Assembly (NCBI GenBank): GCA_945939115.1
Contig: CAMEVC010000010.1
Location: 16,697 to 80,696 of the forward strand
DNA length: 64,000 nucleotides
From: an uncultured Eubacterium sp.
GTDB taxonomy: Bacteria; Bacillota; Clostridia; Lachnospirales; Lachnospiraceae
Direction of reading: 5' to 3'
Below are positions 34,644-43,699 of the stretch, piece after piece. Positions within the stretch are counted from its first letter, which is position 1. The number at the start of each line of letters is the position of its first letter. Under the pieces are notes generated by a model. It did no database searches and was not told where the DNA came from. It saw only the letters and a program-made list of their open reading frames with translations. Both the position numbers and the translations under genes were made by a program.

Positions 34644-35771
34644 ATGGCAAATACAGCAGATGTTATAATCATCGGTGGTGGTATCATAGGATCTTCCATC
34701 GCTTATTATCTGGCAAAGAAGGGAACAAGCGTTATTGTTCTGGAGGGAAGTGACCATATAGGAAACGGCGGTTCGTCAAGAAATGGTGGCGGTGTGCGCC
34801 AGTCAGGACGAGACCCAAGAGAGCTTCCGCTTGTTATGTATGGAATTAAGAATCTCTGGCCTACACTTTCAGAGGAACTTGAGGTTGACTGTGAATATCA
34901 TCAGGATGGTAATTTAAGACTTGGTAAGAATGACAAGCACAAGCAGATATTACAGGGACTTACAGACAGAGCAGTAAATGTAGGACTGGATGTCAGAATG
35001 ATAGACGGAGATGAGGTAAGACGTATTAATCCTTATCTTTCAAATGAGGTTACATGCGCAAGTTGGTGCCCTACAGACGGTCATGCCAATCCGCTCACAA
35101 CAACACTGGGTTATTATAAGTCAGCAAGAAAGCTTGGCGCAAGGTTCATCACCGGGGAGAAGGTTGTTGAGTTAAGGAAAATCAAAGGTAAATTAAGACA
35201 GGTTATTACACCTAACAATGTATATGAAGCTGAGACAGTAGTTGTGGCAGCAGGTTATGATAGTAAGGAGATTCTTGGTACAGTGGGAATTGATGTCCCA
35301 ATGAGCAGGATTCTTATTGAAGCCCTGGTAACTGAGGCAGAGCCACATATGTTTGACCAGATGTTGGGTACAGCAGAGGCAGACTTCTACGGACATCAGA
35401 CAAAGCATGGTTCATTTGTGTTCGGAGGTTCATCAGGATACGAGGCAGTTAATAAGGATAATGGAACTCCGATATGCAGCAGTATTACAGCACCATGTAT
35501 ATGCAGGGGTATTATGAAGTATTTTCCTGATCTGGCAGATGCCAAGATTGTAAGGACATGGGCCGGATGGTGTGATCAGGTAAAGGATGGAGTTCCTGTA
35601 CTAGGAAATGTATCAGAAGTTCCGGGGCTTGTTCTTGCAACAGGATTCTGTGGACACGGATTCGGTATTGCACCGGCAATCGGACATGAACTTGCAGACC
35701 TGATTGTGGATGGCAGGACAACAATTGATATAAATGAATTGCGTTATGACAGATTTAAAGCTAAGATATAA
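34644..35771 (+). CDS. FAD-dependent catalytic subunit, D-amino-acid oxidase/sarcosine oxidase-beta fold
   Basis: This 375-residue subunit carries the dinucleotide motif VIIIGGGIIGSSIAYYLAKKG at the N-terminus, and GGSSRNGGGVRQSGRD, the flavin-contact loop of the DAO family. The C-terminal VLATGFCGHGFGIAPAIG is the usual second FAD contact. It probably oxidises a secondary or alpha-amino compound such as proline, hydroxyproline, sarcosine or an opine, and passes electrons through the three iron-sulfur partners encoded just upstream. The substrate cannot be decided here. Confidence 0.88.
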   Translation: MANTADVIIIGGGIIGSSIAYYLAKKGTSVIVLEGSDHIGNGGSSRNGGGVRQSGRDPRELPLVMYGIKNLWPTLSEELEVDCEYHQDGNLRLGKNDKHKQILQGLTDRAVNVGLDVRMIDGDEVRRINPYLSNEVTCASWCPTDGHANPLTTTLGYYKSARKLGARFITGEKVVELRKIKGKLRQVITPNNVYEAETVVVAAGYDSKEILGTVGIDVPMSRILIEALVTEAEPHMFDQMLGTAEADFYGHQTKHGSFVFGGSSGYEAVNKDNGTPICSSITAPCICRGIMKYFPDLADAKIVRTWAGWCDQVKDGVPVLGNVSEVPGLVLATGFCGHGFGIAPAIGHELADLIVDGRTTIDINELRYDRFKAKI

Positions 35772-35782
35772 TGGTGGCAAAA

Positions 35783-35814
35783 ACAAGTGGCTGCGAAAGC
35801 AGCCATTTGTTTTT
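35783..35814 (+). terminator. Terminator of the dehydrogenase operon
   Basis: ACAAGTGGCTGC (35783-35794) pairs with GCAGCCATTTGT (35799-35810) across a GAAA tetraloop, followed by T residues. Confidence 0.85.
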
Positions 35815-35872
35815 ATCGGTGCGCATGGCGGTGCATGTCTTTAACACCATAAGTGGGGGAATAGGTGATTGT

Positions 35873-36712
35873 ATGACAGAGAGGATAGATAAATTAAGAC
35901 CAACACAGCCGTTTCTGGTTCTGGAGACTCAGGATTTCCAACAGGAGATATATCTAAAGCATGGTATATCACATTTTTATACATTCAGACTTGATAAGAC
36001 AAAGAATATAATGGCGGTACCGGACAGCTGCGTTGACATGTTGTTTGAGTATGACGGGAAGAGCATGACAGCCTATGCAATAGGTAGTCCGATAAAAGGT
36101 GTTGAAATAGAGTGGAAGGGAAAAAGAGAATATTTTGGAGTGCGGTTTATGCCCGGCAGTATGCCTGTGGGACTTAATGTAACACTGCGCGAACTGGTGG
36201 ATTGCAGATTTTATCTGGAAGATATTCTTATGGACAGCGATGGTACATTTGTAAAAGGAATGGAAAAACAGAATACTTTTCACGATAGAATAAACTACTT
36301 TCTTAAAGAATATGAAAATCTTGAGAAACGACAGGAAAAACCTTTTGGCAAGATGGAGATTCTTATGGCAGTTAAGGATATGGCTTATAATTCCGGAGGG
36401 CTTATAAAAGTTTCCGAGATGGCTGAACGGGTTGGATATACGGAAAGGTATATAAATAAGATTTTTATTGAGCAGATGGGTTTTTCGCCTAAAGTTTTCT
36501 GTAAGATAATACAGTTCCAGAGGAGCCTTGAATTTCTTAATTACGGAACACCGGAGGGAATGACGGAGGCGGCAGTGAATCTGGGTTATTATGACCAGCC
36601 GCAGTTTATAAGGGACTTTAAGACATATTGCGGAATGACACCGAAGAGATATCTTACGCTTACAAAGCGTATAAGATATGAAAGCCGGGTTAAGAATACG
36701 AATATATTGTGA
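35873..36712 (+). CDS. AraC-family transcriptional regulator
   Basis: This is a 279-residue regulator. The N-terminal half is a beta-rich sensor of the DUF6597-like type (SCVDMLFEYDGK, FGVRFMPG). The C-terminal 100 residues are the AraC DNA-binding domain, with two helix-turn-helix units: KVSEMAERVGYTERYINKIF and EAAVNLGYYDQPQFIRDFK, ending in GMTPKRY. I start it at 35873, since the frame upstream runs through the terminator of the previous operon. It is a likely controller of the adjacent dehydrogenase genes, but this is inferred from position. Confidence 0.9.
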   Translation: MTERIDKLRPTQPFLVLETQDFQQEIYLKHGISHFYTFRLDKTKNIMAVPDSCVDMLFEYDGKSMTAYAIGSPIKGVEIEWKGKREYFGVRFMPGSMPVGLNVTLRELVDCRFYLEDILMDSDGTFVKGMEKQNTFHDRINYFLKEYENLEKRQEKPFGKMEILMAVKDMAYNSGGLIKVSEMAERVGYTERYINKIFIEQMGFSPKVFCKIIQFQRSLEFLNYGTPEGMTEAAVNLGYYDQPQFIRDFKTYCGMTPKRYLTLTKRIRYESRVKNTNIL

Positions 36713-36829
36713 ATGAATCATGCGACAGAATGTAGAAAATCTTGGATAGAAAGAAGAACAAAAGTACAAAGAAAAATGTTATAATACATGTAAAGAATAT
36801 TGTTCACTTTCGTGAAGGGAGAAATAAGC

Positions 36830-37828
36830 ATGGTTGACTTACATTTGCATCTGGATGGTTCATTGAATCCAGGGAATATGAGCCATATGGCACAGATGTC
36901 TGGTATAAGCCTCCCAACAACAGACGAGAAAGAAATCAAAAAGCTGTTAATGGTTGAACCGGATTGTACCAATCTTTCAGAATATCTGGAAAAGTTTGAA
37001 CTTCCGCTTCGGGTGCTCCAGACAGAAGCGTGTCTTAGGTATGCGGTATATGAACTGCTTAGAGATCTGCACGACGAAGGGCTATGTTATGCAGAGATCA
37101 GATTTGCACCGCAGTTACATACGGCAAGAGGGATGTCGCAGGAATCGGCAGTTCGTGAGGCAATTGATGGATTAAGGTGTGGCATAGAAGATTTCGGTGT
37201 ACGTGCACAGTTGATTCTGTGCTGTATGCGTGGAGATAAGAATCATTCTGATAATTTAGAGACAATCCGGGTGGCTGAAAGGTTTCTCGGACAGGGAGTC
37301 TGTGCAGTGGATTTAGCCGGCAATGAAGCGGCATATCCAACAGAAAGCTTTGCAGATATTTTTGATGAGGCACGGAAACGAAGAATTCCTGTTATTATTC
37401 ATGCGGGAGAAGCTGCCGGACCGGACAGTATCCGCAAAGCTCTTGAATTAGGGGCAGTTCGTATAGGACATGGTATTCATGCAATAGAAGATGAACAGCT
37501 GATGCATATTTTAAGGGAAAGAAATATCTTTCTCGAAATGTGTTATTCAAGTAATCTTCAGACAAGGACAGTTGACAAGGCAGAGGATTATCCGATTAGA
37601 CAATTTATTCAAGAGGGTATTAAGGTTACTGTTAATACGGACAATGTAACTGTTTCTAATACCACATTGAGAAGAGAATACCATCTGTTACAGAAACAGT
37701 TTGACATGACAGAAGAAGCGCTTAAACAGATTGCATTAAACGGAGTTGATGCTACATTTCTGCCAGAAGAAGATAAGGCAGTTTTACGGGAGCGGATTAA
37801 TAAAGAATTCGCATCATGGATAAAGTAG
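36830..37828 (+). CDS. Adenosine deaminase-like metal hydrolase
   Basis: This 332-residue TIM-barrel enzyme of the ADA family should deaminate adenosine or a related purine compound. Zinc ligands are H5 and H7 (DLHLHLDGS), H191 with the proton-relay E194 (HAGEAAGP), H214 (RIGHGIHA) and D271. In adenosine deaminases D271 is usually followed by a second aspartate; here it is N272 (VNTDNVTVSN). The start at 36830 follows GAAGGGA. Because of N272 the substrate could differ from adenosine, so I leave the gene symbol blank. Confidence 0.85.
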   Translation: MVDLHLHLDGSLNPGNMSHMAQMSGISLPTTDEKEIKKLLMVEPDCTNLSEYLEKFELPLRVLQTEACLRYAVYELLRDLHDEGLCYAEIRFAPQLHTARGMSQESAVREAIDGLRCGIEDFGVRAQLILCCMRGDKNHSDNLETIRVAERFLGQGVCAVDLAGNEAAYPTESFADIFDEARKRRIPVIIHAGEAAGPDSIRKALELGAVRIGHGIHAIEDEQLMHILRERNIFLEMCYSSNLQTRTVDKAEDYPIRQFIQEGIKVTVNTDNVTVSNTTLRREYHLLQKQFDMTEEALKQIALNGVDATFLPEEDKAVLRERINKEFASWIK

Positions 37829-37982
37829 GTTTCTTTGAAAGTAATTGCATCGGAATTAGTATATTCAGCTAGTAATATTGATAATAAAGAGGAATATATG
37901 TTGTACGAGTATAAGGATGGACAGAATATTTTGAAAATAGTAAAATACTACTAGGTACACAAAGAGATATATGGAGGAGAAA

Positions 37983-38912
37983 ATGAGTAAAACAGCAGTA
38001 TTGTTTTCAGGACAGGGAGCACAGTATGTAGGAATGGGACATGATCTCTATGAGGCTGATGCGCAGGCAAAGGCACTTTATGACTTAGGGGAAGCGCTTC
38101 GTCCGGGTACAACACAGGTATGCTTCAATGGGGAGAGTGAAGAACTTACTAAGACAGAGAACACACAGCCGGCACTTTTTCTTACTGACCTCGCATTTGC
38201 AAATGCATTGAAGGAGGCGGGAATTACAGCCGATGCGGTAGCAGGATTTTCACTTGGAGAAATACCGGCACTGGCTTATTCAGGAATTCTCTCGACAGAG
38301 GATGCATTTAAGCTTGTAATAATAAGAGGAAATAAGATGGGTGAGCTTTCAGGTAAATATGCCGGTGGAATGGCAGCGGCACTTAAGCTTGAGCTATCTG
38401 TAGTTGAGGAGACCTGCAGGGAATTTAAAGAGATATGGCCTGTTAATTATAATTGTCCGGGTCAGATTTCATGCGCAGGAAGTGCTGACGAGATTGATGC
38501 ATTCTGTGATGCTGTTAAAGCAAAAGGCGGAAGAGCTGTCAAGCTTGCTGTAAGCGGAGCTTTCCATACACCGTATATGAAGGAAGCCAGTGAGGAGCTT
38601 GCTAAGGCATTGGAGAATATGAAGGTCAGTGCGCCGGATATTGCAATCTATGCAAACAGAACAGGAAAGCCATATACGGATGATACATCTGAGATTATCG
38701 AGACTGTATCAAAGCAGGCGTCATCAAGCGTCAGGTTTGAAGAGACTCTCAAGAATATGTGGGAGGATGGTATCCGCACATTTATTGAGGTAGGAGCAGG
38801 AAAGACACTCACAGGATTCGTTAAGAAAACACTTCCTGAAGCAAAGGTGTATACTGTTACAACGGTTGAGTCTCTTAATGAGACAGTTGACAATATAAAG
38901 GCAGGAGTATGA
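37983..38912 (+). CDS. fabD: Malonyl-CoA:ACP transacylase
   Basis: The 309-residue enzyme transfers malonyl groups to ACP for fatty-acid synthesis. The substrate-channel start FSGQGAQYVGMG, the nucleophile S90 in GFSLGE and the catalytic H195 in GAFHTPYM are all present. It also has the conserved NCPGQI motif. The start at 37983 is preceded by GGAGGAG, which overlaps the alternative ATG at 37971. It is unusual to find it away from other fab genes; the next genes encode surface proteins. It may be the only FabD or a second copy serving a special ACP such as the one at 6040. Confidence 0.93.
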   Translation: MSKTAVLFSGQGAQYVGMGHDLYEADAQAKALYDLGEALRPGTTQVCFNGESEELTKTENTQPALFLTDLAFANALKEAGITADAVAGFSLGEIPALAYSGILSTEDAFKLVIIRGNKMGELSGKYAGGMAAALKLELSVVEETCREFKEIWPVNYNCPGQISCAGSADEIDAFCDAVKAKGGRAVKLAVSGAFHTPYMKEASEELAKALENMKVSAPDIAIYANRTGKPYTDDTSEIIETVSKQASSSVRFEETLKNMWEDGIRTFIEVGAGKTLTGFVKKTLPEAKVYTVTTVESLNETVDNIKAGV

Positions 38913-38919
38913 GAATATC

Positions 38920-40023
38920 ATGGCAACAATGAATAATACAAAGGGAAAGAAAATTGCCAGAATAGCTGGAAGGGTGCTGTTAGTACTTCTGGTAACAGTA
39001 GTTATGCTGGTGGGAACATTATTTATAATGATAAAGAGAATATGCAGCGATTCGGCTCCTGCGGCAAGGAATCTGTTTATCTCAACAGTTCTTGAGACAG
39101 GGCAATTGAAATTCCTGGCATCATGGTTCTGCTCAGAAGATGAGATTAATGCAGTTATTGATGCAAACAGGATGGAGACTATGGATGCGGAGGTAGATAC
39201 TTCGCTGATTAACATCATTACCAATGATAATTCGTCTGTGGATAATGCTACAGGAGAGGTGGAAGAATTTGACGAGAACGGTATCAGGATGGTAGAAGTT
39301 TCCGGGCGGTCATTCTTTGGCAAGATGCTTATAATAAAGGATCCGTCACAGGTCAAAGTCGGAACTACATATCCATGGGGAGATTATGGAAAAGAGCTGG
39401 ATCAGATAGTATCGGGAGCGGGGGCAGTGGCAGGAGTAAATGGTGGACTTTATGTTTCTGCCGGAAACCGTGGAGGCTCACCTCTTGGAGTAGTTGTACA
39501 GGATGGACAGATTACATACAACAGCCCGTCATCATTGACCGGACTGTATCTTATCGGACTGAATAATGATAATCTCCTTGTTATTAAGGATATTGATGGA
39601 ATGTCAGCATCAGAATTTGAAAGCTATGTCAGAGAAGCCGGAATAAGGGATGCTGTGGCGTTTCAGGAGGAAAGCTCGGATGCAAATAATCATTTTGTTC
39701 CACTGATTATCAATAATGAAGCCAGAAAGCTTAAAGGGCAGGGAAGCGGCGCTAACCCTCGGACGGTTATCGGACAGAGGGCAGACGGTGCAATTCTTCT
39801 TCTCGTGACTGACGGAAGAGGCGCTTCAGGACATCTTGGGGCAACGGCTTCAGATTTGATTTCAGTCTTGCTGGAATATGGCGCTGTAAATGCAGCTAAT
39901 CTGGATGGAGGAAGCTCTTCGACAATGGTTTATAATGGTCAGTACGAAATGACAAGTGTTACATTTTACTATCAGAATTCATCATGGAAACTTCCTACAG
40001 CATTTGTTGTAATGCCAAAGTGA
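38920..40023 (+). CDS. Phosphodiester glycosidase (NAGPA)-domain membrane protein
   Basis: The 367-residue product has an N-terminal membrane anchor (residues 13-38) and an outside domain of the NAGPA/exopolysaccharide-biosynthesis phosphodiester glycosidase type. Signature blocks are AGVNGGLYVS, NPRTVIGQRADGAILLLVTDGR and ANLDGGSSSTMVYNG. These enzymes cut or expose GlcNAc-1-phosphodiesters; bacterial members are tied to wall glycopolymer or capsule turnover. It begins 7 bases after fabD, and the next gene encodes another membrane-anchored protein. Confidence 0.85.
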   Translation: MATMNNTKGKKIARIAGRVLLVLLVTVVMLVGTLFIMIKRICSDSAPAARNLFISTVLETGQLKFLASWFCSEDEINAVIDANRMETMDAEVDTSLINIITNDNSSVDNATGEVEEFDENGIRMVEVSGRSFFGKMLIIKDPSQVKVGTTYPWGDYGKELDQIVSGAGAVAGVNGGLYVSAGNRGGSPLGVVVQDGQITYNSPSSLTGLYLIGLNNDNLLVIKDIDGMSASEFESYVREAGIRDAVAFQEESSDANNHFVPLIINNEARKLKGQGSGANPRTVIGQRADGAILLLVTDGRGASGHLGATASDLISVLLEYGAVNAANLDGGSSSTMVYNGQYEMTSVTFYYQNSSWKLPTAFVVMPK

Positions 40024-40044
40024 TTAAGTAATACGAGGTTGATT

Positions 40045-41211
40045 ATGAGAAATAAAAAAGGTTATTCAGATACACGTAAGCCGGGTAAGATAAAGCTTTC
40101 ATATTGGAAATGCCTTGGAATATATGCGGCTGTTCTCGCAGTATTTGCAGTTATAATGATTATTTATACCGGGTCATGTCTTAAAAGGTACGAAAAATCA
40201 CAGCCGGATAAGGCAATGGCAGGGTTCTTAAAGGAATTCAGAACAATGGTCGATGATAATACTCTTGTGGATAATATCCAGTTGCCTTCAAGCAGCGAGT
40301 TTGAGGGAAAGGATTTGTTTGCCAATATGTATATGTCTGAGTTTGACGGGGCTTCTGAGTATACATATGAAAAGAACGAGGGCAGTTACGATACGGAAGA
40401 GCCGGTATATGATATTTTCGCTGATGGAAATAAGGTTGCACGCATGACTCTGGAGGTTAAGGAACAACATGTTGTACTTGCAATACTCACAGTGTTTGAC
40501 TGGAAGGTTAAGAGTATAGAGCCTGTTTTCACAGCAAATACTAATGATTATACTGTTACAATTCCAGAGGGATATACATTTTCAGTCAATGGTATTGAGG
40601 TTTCAGACGACTATAAGACTGGCAATGCATTTGATAATACTGAGTTTGCAAATGTTTCACAGTATGTGGACATGCCTAAATCCGTAGAGTATAAAATCAC
40701 CGGATTTGTTAATAAGCCGGAAATCAAGGTTTATAATGCTTCGGGAAAGGAAGTTGGATATAATGTTGACAGTAAGGGAAATGTAAAGCTTGGAGTCAAT
40801 GGTGATGTGAGCGATATGCTGGAGGACAGGAAGAACGATGCGCTTAATATGGCTAAGGTATGGGATAATTTCCTGACTAACGACTTATCAGGTTCCAGCC
40901 ACGGTCTTGCCACAGTGCAGAAGTATCTTATTGAAGATTCATACTATTGGAATCTGGCTAAAGCCTATGCTTCAAGTGCAGATATAACATTTATAAGTGA
41001 CCACAGACTTGCTAATCCGCCATATACAGGAGTGGTGGTGGATAATTATGTGGAATATAATGATAAATGCTATTCATGCCACATAGCTTTTACAAAGAAT
41101 ATGGTTCTTACTTCAGGTGGAGCGAGAACAGATGTAGTTGATTCAACATTTTATTTTGTTAATTATAACGGTAAATGGGCAATTGCAGATATGATAGCAA
41201 CTACAGAGTAG
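40045..41211 (+). CDS. Membrane-anchored protein of unknown function
   Basis: This 388-residue protein has one N-terminal membrane helix (about residues 21-45) and a large extracellular part. I recognise no family for it. The middle contains beta-rich stretches such as YTVTIPEGYTFSVNG, and the last 110 residues could be an NTF2-like fold. The ATG at 40045 is used; a TTG at 40039 is too near the ACGAGG site. It starts 21 bases after the glycosidase-like gene, and the two anchored proteins probably act together in the envelope. Confidence 0.75.
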   Translation: MRNKKGYSDTRKPGKIKLSYWKCLGIYAAVLAVFAVIMIIYTGSCLKRYEKSQPDKAMAGFLKEFRTMVDDNTLVDNIQLPSSSEFEGKDLFANMYMSEFDGASEYTYEKNEGSYDTEEPVYDIFADGNKVARMTLEVKEQHVVLAILTVFDWKVKSIEPVFTANTNDYTVTIPEGYTFSVNGIEVSDDYKTGNAFDNTEFANVSQYVDMPKSVEYKITGFVNKPEIKVYNASGKEVGYNVDSKGNVKLGVNGDVSDMLEDRKNDALNMAKVWDNFLTNDLSGSSHGLATVQKYLIEDSYYWNLAKAYASSADITFISDHRLANPPYTGVVVDNYVEYNDKCYSCHIAFTKNMVLTSGGARTDVVDSTFYFVNYNGKWAIADMIATTE

Positions 41212-41243
41212 AATCCCCCAATTAATAAAATGGAGAAATAAAT

Positions 41244-42338
41244 ATGATAGAGAAACTCAAAGCTTTTTTTAAACGTAAGGACATAGTGGTTTCAGTTAAA
41301 AGGTACGGAATAGATGCTTTAGGTGCGATGGCACAGGGATTATTCTGTTCTCTTCTTATAGGAACTATTCTTAATACATTGGGAACACAGCTTAACATTA
41401 GCTTTCTTAAAGAGACAGTGGCAACAGTAAGCGGCGTCAGTTATACAGTAGGAGGACTTGCATCAGCCATGAGTGGACCTGCTATGGCTGTGGCTATAGG
41501 ATATGCCTTGAAGTGTCCTCCACTTGTACTTTTTTCTCTGATAACAGTTGGCTTTGCATCTAATGCACTGGGAGGAGCGGGCGGCCCTCTGGCTGTTTAT
41601 TTCGTGGCTATTATTGCAGCAGAGGCCGGAAAGATGATTTCTAAAGAGACCAAGGTTGATATTCTGGTGACTCCTCTTGTGACAATCGGAATAGGAACAG
41701 GAGTTGCGGCACTTATTGCTCCTGCACTTGGAAAGGCTGCTATGAAGATTGGGGAGCTTATCATGCTGGCAACTAACCTTCAGCCATTTCTTATGGGAAT
41801 TGCAGTTTCAGTTTTAGTGGGAATTGCCCTTACGCTTCCGATATCATCTGCCGCAATATGTGCAGCATTTGGCTTGACAGGACTTGCCGGTGGAGCAGCT
41901 GTTGCAGGCTGCTGTGCACAGATGGTAGGTTTTGCAGTTATGTCATTTAAAGAGAACCGCTGGGGCGGTCTTGTATCACAGGGGATTGGAACTTCAATGC
42001 TTCAGATGGGCAATATTATTAAGAATCCAAGAATCTGGATAGCTCCGATTGTAACATCGGCAATAACCGGTCCACTCGCAACGTGTGTTTTCAAGCTGCA
42101 GATGAACGGAACACCCGTATCGTCGGGAATGGGAACCTGCGGGTTTGTAGGTCAGATAGGTGTTTACTCAGGATGGGTTAACGATATTGCTGCGGGTGCA
42201 AAAGCTTCAATAAATGCAATGGACTGGGCCGGTCTTATTCTTATATCTTTTGTGCTTCCCGCAGTTATATGCCCTCTTATTAATATGCTTTTAAGAAAGC
42301 TCGGATGGGTAAAGGACGGAGATATGAAGCTTTCATAA
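41244..42338 (+). CDS. PTS sugar transporter subunit IIC-like membrane protein
   Basis: The 364-residue product is very hydrophobic, with about ten membrane segments and many Gly/Ala pairs. It resembles the PTS_EIIC_2 family. Features are VSGVSYTVGGLASAMSGPAMAVAIGYALKCPP (in part), GFASNALGGAGGPLAVYF and GTPVSSGMGTCGFVGQIG. It lacks attached IIA or IIB domains and no partner genes are near, so a sugar PTS role is uncertain. Some relatives work alone or have lost phosphotransfer. It is preceded by a TGGAGAAATAA site. Confidence 0.75.
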   Translation: MIEKLKAFFKRKDIVVSVKRYGIDALGAMAQGLFCSLLIGTILNTLGTQLNISFLKETVATVSGVSYTVGGLASAMSGPAMAVAIGYALKCPPLVLFSLITVGFASNALGGAGGPLAVYFVAIIAAEAGKMISKETKVDILVTPLVTIGIGTGVAALIAPALGKAAMKIGELIMLATNLQPFLMGIAVSVLVGIALTLPISSAAICAAFGLTGLAGGAAVAGCCAQMVGFAVMSFKENRWGGLVSQGIGTSMLQMGNIIKNPRIWIAPIVTSAITGPLATCVFKLQMNGTPVSSGMGTCGFVGQIGVYSGWVNDIAAGAKASINAMDWAGLILISFVLPAVICPLINMLLRKLGWVKDGDMKLS

Positions 42339-42344
42339 ATCACA

Positions 42345-42373
42345 TTGACAAGTTAATATTCATATGATATTCT
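42345..42373 (+). promoter_or_regulatory. Promoter of the NiCo riboswitch-efflux transcript
   Basis: A consensus TTGACA at 42345-42350 and TATTCT at 42368-42373 are 17 bases apart. They are placed so that transcription starts about 30 bases before the aptamer. Confidence 0.7.
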
Positions 42374-42411
42374 ACAATAACTCTTTGCACTGCATATAAA
42401 GCTACAGTACA

Positions 42412-42492
42412 AACTGAGCAGACCGTGATAGAATATCATGGAGTCGGGTCACATGAGTGACAGTGGTGTATTACATCCACGGGACAGTAGTT
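42412..42492 (+). promoter_or_regulatory. NiCo (czcD-type) riboswitch aptamer
   Basis: The conserved blocks of the nickel/cobalt riboswitch are present in order. AACTGAGCAG (42412-42421) and GGGACAGT (42481-42488) bracket two hairpins and GTCGGGTCAC, and AACT pairs with AGTT (42489-42492) as P1. The layout fits the four-helix junction of the class as I recall it. The aptamer lies directly upstream of a cation diffusion facilitator gene, its classic target. Binding of Co(II)/Ni(II) should turn on efflux. Confidence 0.88.
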
Positions 42493-42520
42493 ACTAATAC
42501 TGATTCGTGGGTGTTTTTTT
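42473..42520 (+). terminator. Riboswitch expression platform (intrinsic terminator)
   Basis: CATCCACG (42474-42481) pairs with CGTGGGTG (42506-42513), CAGTA pairs with TACTG inside, and a run of T follows. The 5' arm uses bases of the last aptamer helix and of GGGACAG, so aptamer and terminator exclude each other, which predicts metal-dependent read-through. Confidence 0.85.
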
Positions 42521-42605
42521 ATCTGTTTTTCTATTAGCAACTCTTAAAAACCCCCAAGTATCATTAGTGCCATAGAGCTATCTTATATTATCGGAGGTAA
42601 CTGAT

Positions 42606-43529
42606 ATGGAAAAAACCAACACAATAACAATGGGAAAATATAAATATGATGAGGAGACAGAGTTTAAGAGAACTGCCAATAAGGTATCATTAACTACTAT
42701 AGTCGGAAATGTGCTTTTGTCGCTGCTTAAGTTTATGGCCGGAATTATTGCACATTCCAGTGCAATGATAAGTGATGCTGTCCATTCTGCATCTGATGTA
42801 TTCAGTACGATTGTGGTCATTATTGGAATAAAGCTTGCGTCTAAGGAGCCTGATAAGGAACATCCCTATGGGCATGAGAGAATGGAATGTGTTGCAGCTA
42901 TAGTTCTGTCGGTTGTTCTGTTTATTACGGGTCTTGGAATAGGAGCGGGGGCACTGAAGAATATTGTAAACGGCAATTACAACAGTCTTCAGGTTCCGGG
43001 GATTCTGGCGTTAATTGCTGCCATTGTGTCAATCCTTGTTAAGGAAGGAATGTATTGGTACACAAGGTACTATGCGAGGAAAATAGATTCCAGCGCATTA
43101 ATGGCAGATGCATGGCATCATCGTTCAGATGCATTTTCTTCAATAGGAGCATTAATTGGAATAGGTGGAGCGAGGCTTGGGTATCCGGTAATGGATTCTA
43201 TAGCGAGTCTGGTTATTTTTGTATTTATTATAAAGGCGGCATATGACATTTTTAAGGAGGCAATAGACAAAATGGTGGATCATTCATGTGATGAAGAAAC
43301 CGAGAGGCAGATTTATGAATGTGTTATGAAGAATGAGAATGTTATGGGAATAGATTTACTTCAGACGCGAATATTTGGCAATAAAATATATGTTGACATA
43401 GAGATTCAGGCAGATGCATCCTATACATTGAAAGAGGCACATGACATAGCAGAGGAAGTACATGAAGATATTGAACATAATTTTCCCAAGGTGAAACATA
43501 TTATGGTTCATGTGAATCCGGCACAGTAA
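42606..43529 (+). CDS. czcD: Cation diffusion facilitator (Co/Ni/Zn efflux)
   Basis: This 307-residue CDF transporter has six predicted membrane helices and the two metal motifs in helices 2 and 5: SDAVHSASD and ADAWHHRSDA. The intervening KEPDKEHPYGHERME loop is typical, as is the soluble C-terminal metal-binding domain (about 215-307) with EIQADASYTLKEAHDIAE. It is under a NiCo riboswitch, so cobalt and nickel are the likely substrates; Zn, Mn or Fe cannot be excluded from the protein alone. GGAGGTAACTGAT precedes the ATG. Confidence 0.93.
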   Translation: MEKTNTITMGKYKYDEETEFKRTANKVSLTTIVGNVLLSLLKFMAGIIAHSSAMISDAVHSASDVFSTIVVIIGIKLASKEPDKEHPYGHERMECVAAIVLSVVLFITGLGIGAGALKNIVNGNYNSLQVPGILALIAAIVSILVKEGMYWYTRYYARKIDSSALMADAWHHRSDAFSSIGALIGIGGARLGYPVMDSIASLVIFVFIIKAAYDIFKEAIDKMVDHSCDEETERQIYECVMKNENVMGIDLLQTRIFGNKIYVDIEIQADASYTLKEAHDIAEEVHEDIEHNFPKVKHIMVHVNPAQ

Positions 43530-43612
43530 ATATCATCCTCTGTGTTCTGATTTATACAATTTTTTTAAATAGTAATTGCATATTATAATGATAATCTAAT
43601 AAAAGAAGACGA

Positions 43613-43651
43613 AGGCGTCTGTTCACATATCGGTGAACAGACGCCTTTTTG
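43613..43651 (+). terminator. Strong terminator after the efflux gene
   Basis: AGGCGTCTGTTCAC (43613-43626) pairs perfectly with GTGAACAGACGCCT (43633-43646) over a 6-base loop, followed by five T. Confidence 0.92.
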
Positions 43652-43699
43652 CATGTGCTACTGGCGTCACATGATATACGGTCTGGAAAGGAGCAGCGT

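Noticed and set aside
37898..37954. 18-codon frame before fabD
   Set aside because: It has a weak ribosome site and no recognisable motif; it is too short to support as a gene.
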